A stretch of 11,507 bases of DNA, taken from contig CAYNGH010000109.1 of NCBI GenBank assembly GCA_964396845.1, forward strand, positions 1 to 11,507, in the 5' to 3' direction. Below, one piece after another: positions 7,582-11,507 of this stretch. Within the stretch, counting starts at the first letter, position 1. Each line of letters begins with the position of its first letter. The stretch is from CAYNGH01 sp964396845 (GTDB lineage: Bacteria; Vulcanimicrobiota; JAJTBE01; CAYNGH01). The position numbers and the translations under genes were made by a program. The notes under the pieces were generated by a model. That model saw only the letters and a program-made list of their open reading frames with translations, was not told the origin of the DNA and made no database searches.

Positions 7582-8301
7582 TTACTCCCTGGAAGTTGTG
7601 TCGTCGGTTTCCCGGTCAAATTCCGTCACTTCGGCGACTTTTTCCGTGAGGATGGCAGTTGCGTCGGGGCATTGATCCGGCGTGAATATCACCGGCTGTC
7701 CTGCCCGGAGAATCAATCGGGTCTTTCCGGGAGGATTCTTTAAATATGATATTCCCACAGGCACGAAGGGGATTTCCAATTTTATTTTTCTCTGCAGTTG
7801 AACCATCATCTCTATGAACCCCTTCTTGAAAGGCCCCATTCTGCCGGGGACCACCTGTCCTTCAGGGAATACCACGATTTTGCCCCCTTCTTTAATCAGC
7901 CGGTGGACTGTTTTGAAGGTGGATAGAAACCGGGCCGGCTTTTCCCGATCCAGGGGTAAGGCTCCCAGGGCCTTGATCGACCAAGCAGTGAAGGGAGCCA
8001 GAAACCGGCCGATTTTTTCCTTTCGAGTCCCCTTATAATCCCCCAGGAGGTTTTCAAACAGTTCGTATTTTGCAAGATATGTGGGATGACCGGGAAAACC
8101 CGAAAGGGTTGCAAAGAGATCCATCCAGGACTGGTGTTTGCATATGAGGATGGCAGGGCCTTCCGGCGGGATATTCTCCAGGCCCTCAACGACAAATTCG
8201 TGCAGAATATAAAGAACCGGGCGCATCAGTCCCCATTCCACCAGTTTGCAGTACCAGGGAATTATATTTATGTTGACTGGTTTTATTCTTTTCCTGTCCA
8301 T
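7582..8301 (-). CDS. plsC: 1-acyl-sn-glycerol-3-phosphate acyltransferase family protein (PlsC-like)
   Basis: A 239-residue acyltransferase expected to transfer a fatty acyl chain to lysophosphatidic acid at the membrane, making phosphatidic acid. The four family blocks are visible: KHQSWMD at 55-61 (HX4D, catalytic H56 and D61), ALGALPLDRE at 111-120 (block II), VVFPEGQ at 143-149 (glycerol-phosphate binding), and IPFVPVGIS at 177-185 (block IV). A hydrophobic stretch at about 27-38 may help membrane association. Length is normal for PlsC. It is the last gene of the four-gene minus-strand operon; its ATG lies 19 bases inside the end of the PH-like gene, with only a weak ribosome binding site, so translation is probably coupled. 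Its TAA directly abuts the hyuB stop with no terminator between. Other lysophospholipid acyltransferases share these motifs, so the exact acceptor is inferred. Confidence 0.9.
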   Translation of the reverse strand: MDRKRIKPVNINIIPWYCKLVEWGLMRPVLYILHEFVVEGLENIPPEGPAILICKHQSWMDLFATLSGFPGHPTYLAKYELFENLLGDYKGTRKEKIGRFLAPFTAWSIKALGALPLDREKPARFLSTFKTVHRLIKEGGKIVVFPEGQVVPGRMGPFKKGFIEMMVQLQRKIKLEIPFVPVGISYLKNPPGKTRLILRAGQPVIFTPDQCPDATAILTEKVAEVTEFDRETDDTTSRE

Positions 8302-8840
8302 CGGCTTATTTCTTTGTATAATTTGCTTTTTCTCACCTGGGGAGTGACGGCCTTGCCATGGCAGTCAAATATTCCGTCGCCTTTTACCTGGTATTTTTCT
8401 TCCATATCCACAAAAAACGCAGTAAATGCAATCTCCCGGTCACCGGCTTTTACCCGGCATTTTTCATGGGCTGTGCCCGACTGAACCAGTTTGAGATCCT
8501 TTACATTGTCCCAGGGGATGAAAGTTTTTCTGAAGCCGGATTTATAAAGAATGCCGTCCTTGTCGGTGATTATGCGGGTGTTTCTCTTGGTTTCTGACAT
8601 TATGCCCATCATGGCAATCATCAGCAGACCGAAGGCCATATTGACGAAGGCTTTGCTGTCCGCCTGTTTCTTCTGTCGAATATAGGCTTCCGGCGATATT
8701 TCAGCTTTTCTGGCTTCCAGGGACCTGTATGGTATCAATATTGAGGCTATGACAATCCCTGCCACGAAGACGGACATTATCACAACAAGCCTTCGATACC
8801 GGGAATGGTTCACAAGGATATTATAAAATACTTTTTTCAT
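8283..8840 (-). CDS. Two-TM membrane protein with a PH-like C-terminal domain, function unknown
   Basis: A 185-residue protein I do not recognise by name. Residues 17-37 (RLVVIMSVFVAGIVIASILIP) and about 64-81 (AFVNMAFGLLMIAMMGIM) are likely membrane helices, joined by a charged loop. The domain after residue 88 begins TRIITDKDGILYKSG and continues FRKTFIPWDNVKDLKLVQSG. This pattern (short strands, a Gly turn, then I-P-W-D-x-V) is typical of bacterial PH-like membrane proteins, where the Trp strand precedes the domain's later strands. That assignment is by pattern only. The gene starts two bases after the stop of the preceding DUF2140-like gene and overlaps plsC, so it is transcribed and probably translated with both. 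A role in the membrane or envelope is inferred from topology and neighbours; no catalytic motif is visible. Confidence 0.75.
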   Translation of the reverse strand: MKKVFYNILVNHSRYRRLVVIMSVFVAGIVIASILIPYRSLEARKAEISPEAYIRQKKQADSKAFVNMAFGLLMIAMMGIMSETKRNTRIITDKDGILYKSGFRKTFIPWDNVKDLKLVQSGTAHEKCRVKAGDREIAFTAFFVDMEEKYQVKGDGIFDCHGKAVTPQVRKSKLYKEISRWTGKE

Positions 8841-8842
8841 AA

Positions 8843-9676
8843 TCAGAAATCCCTGAATTTCAAGATAAGATATACTTTTGATTCCCTGACTTCCATTTCC
8901 TCTATGAAAAAGGGAAGCTTCAACCGGGAAGGTTCTGTCTGGAGGAGCCGGTTGATCCTTGCAATGGCGCGATCTTTGAATTTTCGCGCATTCTTGAGCC
9001 GGCCTACGGAAATCTGATGAATATCCATCTCAAATCGGTAATCTTTTATTCGAGGCTCTCCATGGAGGGTTACATTAAAAAATACCCTGGAACCGAAGGG
9101 GATGGAATAAGAGATCCTGGCCCTGTCACCACTGGGGACCAGGCTTAACCGGGCCAGTCCGTCGGTGCTGGTGGCAGGCTTCATTCGAGATAGCAGGTTG
9201 TTCAGCTGTTCCCCGGTGAGGGTTAATTCAAAACGGTTGTTGCCCTCTCCCTCGGGGTCTTCCTGATGCACTGTCAGGGCAGAGTTGTAGCTGTCGATAA
9301 GGTTCTGCATCTGTCGGCTTTCTTCTGGGTCCAACTTTTCCAGTGAATACTCCACCGGCTCCCGGGAGAGCAGGTCCCGTTCAACAAACCTGATGGTGAC
9401 AAGGGAAACAATAAAAAGGATCAAAAAAATCAGCCCGGCTGTTGTGAAAATAAAGCTCATCAGCCGGCGTTTTCGGATACCCCCGGGCCGGGGGCCTCCA
9501 TATATCCGGGCATCAATCTGCCGGGTTATATCCTGGAATTTATTCAATTCCTGTGGATCAACGCCATCTCCAACAGAACCTCCAGACTTGCCGGATCTGT
9601 GGTCATCGGGATGTTCCTCGGGGTTGCCTCCGGGAATGTCCGGTCTTTGCCCATGGCTGTCCTGTTTCTGACACAT
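8843..9676 (-). CDS. Single-pass membrane protein, DUF2140/YpmS-like, function unknown
   Basis: A 277-residue protein with three parts. Residues 1-70 are hydrophilic, Gly/Asp/Pro-rich and probably cytoplasmic and flexible, ending in a basic RKRR. Residues 73-95 (MSFIFTTAGLIFLILFIVSLVTI) form one membrane helix. Residues 100-277 are probably extracytoplasmic: FELTLTGEQLNNLLSRM at 149-165 followed by beta-rich strands (ARISYSIPFGSRVFFNVTLHGEPRIKDY). The LTxxQLNxLL element followed by strands with a G-x-P turn recalls the YpmS/DUF2140 family and other lipid-binding-like envelope proteins, but I cannot confirm this by eye. The ATG directly follows the stop of the Nudix gene with no gap; the next gene begins two bases after its own stop. 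It has no recognisable catalytic residues. Confidence 0.75.
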   Translation of the reverse strand: MCQKQDSHGQRPDIPGGNPEEHPDDHRSGKSGGSVGDGVDPQELNKFQDITRQIDARIYGGPRPGGIRKRRLMSFIFTTAGLIFLILFIVSLVTIRFVERDLLSREPVEYSLEKLDPEESRQMQNLIDSYNSALTVHQEDPEGEGNNRFELTLTGEQLNNLLSRMKPATSTDGLARLSLVPSGDRARISYSIPFGSRVFFNVTLHGEPRIKDYRFEMDIHQISVGRLKNARKFKDRAIARINRLLQTEPSRLKLPFFIEEMEVRESKVYLILKFRDF

Positions 9677-10204
9677 CTACATAACCCCGGCAATTTGATT
9701 GGTGAGCTTTAAGTTTTTCCACCGGTCAACAGCGATACGGCAGTTCTCAAAGGCCATCTCCCGGGGAAGCTCACCGGGCAGAAACCATCGGATCATATCC
9801 ACATCGCTTTTTGGAGATTCACTCCCTCCTATTGCTTCTGCCAGATAATGAAAATTCAAGGTGCTGACTCCTGTATCGCCGTATGTGTCCATGTGAATTC
9901 CCATCAACCTGGTAATTTGAACCTCAAGGCCGGTTTCTTCCCGTATTTCCCGCCGTGCTCCCTCCTGGGGATGTTCTCCGTCTTCCAGGAATCCTCCCGG
10001 GAGATCCCACCAGCCCCGGAAAGGTTCTATTCCCCGGCGGGTCAGCATCAGACGGCCTTCTTTTTCCACTAACACCGCAACACAGGGCTTGGAGTTAATG
10101 TAAAGAATCCCGTCGCACTTATTACATACAAGCCTCTGTCGGTGCTCCCGCATCTTGGTGGTCAAGTTTCCTCCGCATGACGGGCAGAATTTGTATCGGG
10201 TCAT
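9677..10204 (-). CDS. Nudix hydrolase with N-terminal zinc ribbon
   Basis: A 175-residue pyrophosphohydrolase expected to cleave a nucleoside diphosphate linked to another group (such as NADH, ADP-ribose or a damaged nucleotide) in the cytoplasm. Cys7/Cys10 (CPSC) and Cys27/Cys30 (CNKC) form a small zinc ribbon, as in NudC-type and ADP-ribose-pyrophosphatase-like proteins. The Nudix box is perfect at 71-93: G-x5-E-x7-REIREETGL, the glutamates of REIREE being the usual metal ligands. GWWDLPGG precedes it. The protein is shorter than E. coli NudC and lacks its N-terminal domain, so I do not give that symbol. The start has AAGGGAG six bases upstream. It is the first gene of the minus-strand operon, about 70 bases below a strong promoter. 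Substrate is open. Confidence 0.93.
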   Translation of the reverse strand: MTRYKFCPSCGGNLTTKMREHRQRLVCNKCDGILYINSKPCVAVLVEKEGRLMLTRRGIEPFRGWWDLPGGFLEDGEHPQEGARREIREETGLEVQITRLMGIHMDTYGDTGVSTLNFHYLAEAIGGSESPKSDVDMIRWFLPGELPREMAFENCRIAVDRWKNLKLTNQIAGVM

Positions 10205-10210
10205 ATCTTT

Positions 10211-10217
10211 CTCCCTT
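10211..10217 (-). promoter_or_regulatory. Ribosome binding site of the Nudix gene
   Basis: On the minus strand this reads AAGGGAG, six bases before the ATG whose first base is 10204. It is a strong site and fixes the start so that both Cys of the CPSC zinc-ribbon motif are included. Confidence 0.7.
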
Positions 10218-10279
10218 GTTGTATTAAAATACCGAAAGCTGTTTTATCAGATTTTCATGGGGTGCTCTTAAGCAGATTA

Positions 10280-10308
10280 ATTATATCAAACCCTTCAGAA
10301 AATGACAA
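10280..10308 (-). promoter_or_regulatory. Sigma70-type promoter for the Nudix-DUF-PH-PlsC operon
   Basis: On the minus strand, TTGTCA (10308-10303) and TATAAT (10285-10280) are separated by exactly 17 bases: five of six -35 positions and all six -10 positions match consensus. Transcription would begin near 10273, giving a leader of about 70 bases ahead of the Nudix ATG. No other good promoter is seen inside the operon. Confidence 0.75.
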
Positions 10309-10469
10309 TGACGGGGAATAGTCACAACCTCCATCCACGCTGATCAGGTGTGTTCCCACAAAAAAACCTGCAGGGGATAAGTTTTCGAAGGATTCGGGTT
10401 TGCCGGGAAGAAATGATGACTGGTCTGTTGACTCCCCTGGGGGGTATCTTCACCAAAGGCGCATGTTCA

Positions 10470-11507
10470 TTGTATATCAAACATCTGGAAATGAGCGGGT
10501 TTAAATCTTTTTCCGACCGGACAACAGTTGATCTGATGCCCGGGATTAACTGTGTTGTGGGCCCCAATGGATGTGGAAAGAGCAATATTTTGGATGCGGT
10601 TCGCTGGGTCCTTGGCGAACAGAAATACAGCCTGATGCGGAGCAAGACCTCCGAGGAGGTGATATTTGCCGGAACAGGAAAACGGAAGCCCCAGGGAATG
10701 GCCCAGGTATCAGTTGTTTTTGACAACGAGGATCGCCTTATCCCCGTGGATGAACCCGAGGTATGCATCACCCGGCGGTTTTTCCGGGAAGGGGCGGGAC
10801 AGTTCAAACTCAACGGCAAGAATGTCCGACTCCGGGACATTCACGAGATGCTGGCAGATACAGGCATCGGTTCCGGGGCATTGTTCATCCTTTCAAATCA
10901 GGAAATTGACCGCATCCTGAGTCCTAACTCCGATGAGCGCCGTTCAATATTGGAAGAAACTGCCGGGGTTAATAAATATCAGTTCAGAAAAAAAGAAACC
11001 CTGCGGAAACTCCAGTCCACCAGGGAAAATATTGCCCGGCTCAACGACATTTTGCAGGAAGTGACCCGTCAGCTGGAAATCAGCCAGCGACAGCTGAACC
11101 GGCTGGAAAAATACCGCAAGGTGAAATCCCGGCTTTCTCAGCTGGAAATTGAACTGATTCACCGGGATATGGAAGAATTAAAAACCCGCCGACGGGAGAT
11201 TGAACAACTGGGCCAGGAGCTGGCCCGGGAGAAGGAGGAGCTTGCCCTCAGGGTTGAACGGCAGAATTATCTGGTGGAGTCAAAATCTCGGGAGATGGAT
11301 CATGTCCGGGATGAGATGGAACGTGAACGGGAAGCCCTGCAGAAGGTGAGTCTGGAAGAGGAGAAGCTCCGGGGAAGCGAAGACCTTGTGGGGGAAAGAA
11401 TCCGCCAGGGGGAGGCAGCCCTTGGGGAATACCGTTGGGGGATTGACCGGATTAATAAACGGATGGCAGACATCAGGAAATCCATGGAACGGGATGGGGA
11501 AAGCCTG
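10470..11507 (+). CDS. smc: Chromosome segregation protein SMC, N-terminal part (3' truncated)
   Basis: This is the head and first coiled-coil stretch of an SMC ATPase, which folds and separates chromosomes with ScpA and ScpB. The frame runs open off the window edge, giving 346 codons from TTG at 10470. In this numbering: MYIKHLEMSGFKSFSDRT at 1-18, Walker A GPNGCGKS at 31-38 followed by NILDAVRWVLGEQ, MRSKTSEEVIFAGTGKRKP at 56-74, the Q-loop region AQVSVVFDN at 78-86, and DERRSILEETAGVNKYQFRKKE at 155-176. From about 180 the sequence is a Glu/Arg/Leu-rich heptad coiled coil. The TTG start is chosen because family members begin M-Y/F-L-K-x-L-E-x-x-GFKSF at exactly this point; its RBS is weak (AAAGG at 10454-10458). 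An in-frame ATG at 10413 would add 19 residues unlike the family. The Walker B end and hinge lie outside the window. Confidence 0.93.
   Translation, partial: MYIKHLEMSGFKSFSDRTTVDLMPGINCVVGPNGCGKSNILDAVRWVLGEQKYSLMRSKTSEEVIFAGTGKRKPQGMAQVSVVFDNEDRLIPVDEPEVCITRRFFREGAGQFKLNGKNVRLRDIHEMLADTGIGSGALFILSNQEIDRILSPNSDERRSILEETAGVNKYQFRKKETLRKLQSTRENIARLNDILQEVTRQLEISQRQLNRLEKYRKVKSRLSQLEIELIHRDMEELKTRRREIEQLGQELAREKEELALRVERQNYLVESKSREMDHVRDEMEREREALQKVSLEEEKLRGSEDLVGERIRQGEAALGEYRWGIDRINKRMADIRKSMERDGESL

Larger units (their letters stand above)
10205..10469. other. Divergent intergenic region between the Nudix operon and smc
   Basis: These 265 bases separate the divergent Nudix and SMC genes. 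They hold the Nudix ribosome binding site (10211-10217) and the minus-strand promoter (10280-10308). A GC-rich inverted segment, ACTCCCC-T-GGGGGGT, lies at 10432-10446. I see no convincing plus-strand promoter for smc, no RNA gene and no terminator. An ATG at 10413 is in frame with smc and could shorten this gap to 208 bases. Confidence 0.6.

Noticed and set aside
7568..7675. A short plus-strand ORF (about 35 codons) starting at the ATG inside the second direct repeat
   Set aside because: It is antisense to the end of plsC, has no known motif, and has no ribosome binding site beyond the repeat itself.
10322..10840. A 172-codon minus-strand frame over the start of smc
   Set aside because: It is antisense to the SMC Walker A region, and the plus-strand frame continues to the window edge with clear family motifs.

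Overview
The window is a gene-dense bacterial segment, moderately GC-rich by eye, with ten protein genes and no RNA genes, insertion sequences or CRISPR array that I can see. The lineage cannot be fixed from this sequence. A bacterial-type SMC gene, Shine-Dalgarno/sigma70-like signals, Sec signal peptides, an HD-GYP protein and two probable TTG starts all say Bacteria. The secreted S9 peptidase and membrane-anchored proteins fit several phyla.

Left block (+ strand, 2-7581). The window opens inside a metallo-beta-lactamase-fold hydrolase (only its C-terminal 224 residues are visible). It is followed 25 bases later by an exported S9-family serine peptidase with a beta-propeller and an intact Ser-Asp-His triad. 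After a 94-base gap holding a consensus -10 box and an imperfect dyad come an HD-GYP cyclic-di-GMP phosphodiesterase-like protein, a HyuA-type hydantoinase/oxoprolinase A subunit and its HyuB partner. The last three genes overlap (11 bases, then an ATGA overlap), so they are probably co-translated. HyuA and HyuB should form an ATP-dependent amide- or lactam-opening (or carboxylating) enzyme whose substrate cannot be read from the sequence.

Middle block (- strand, 7582-10204). This is a compact four-gene operon, in transcription order: zinc-ribbon Nudix hydrolase, single-pass membrane protein with a DUF2140/YpmS-like look, two-TM protein with a PH-like domain, and a PlsC-type acyltransferase. 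Gaps between genes are 0 bases, 2 bases and a 19-base overlap. A strong sigma70-like promoter (TTGTCA-17-TATAAT) lies upstream of the Nudix gene. Three of the four products are at or in the membrane, and PlsC gives the block a phospholipid-synthesis flavour. The operon ends flush against hyuB with no base between the two stop codons.

Right block (+ strand, 10470-end). A divergent gene encodes the N-terminal part of an SMC chromosome-segregation ATPase, cut by the window edge.

The points most worth a second look are the HD-GYP protein, which carries a degenerate RDIG copy about 38 residues before its real HDIGK motif; a 13-base exact direct repeat at the two borders of the hyuAB pair; the Cys in the metal site of the MBL protein; and the two-gene set of unassigned membrane proteins between Nudix and PlsC. 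I found no clear evidence of a wholly new system.
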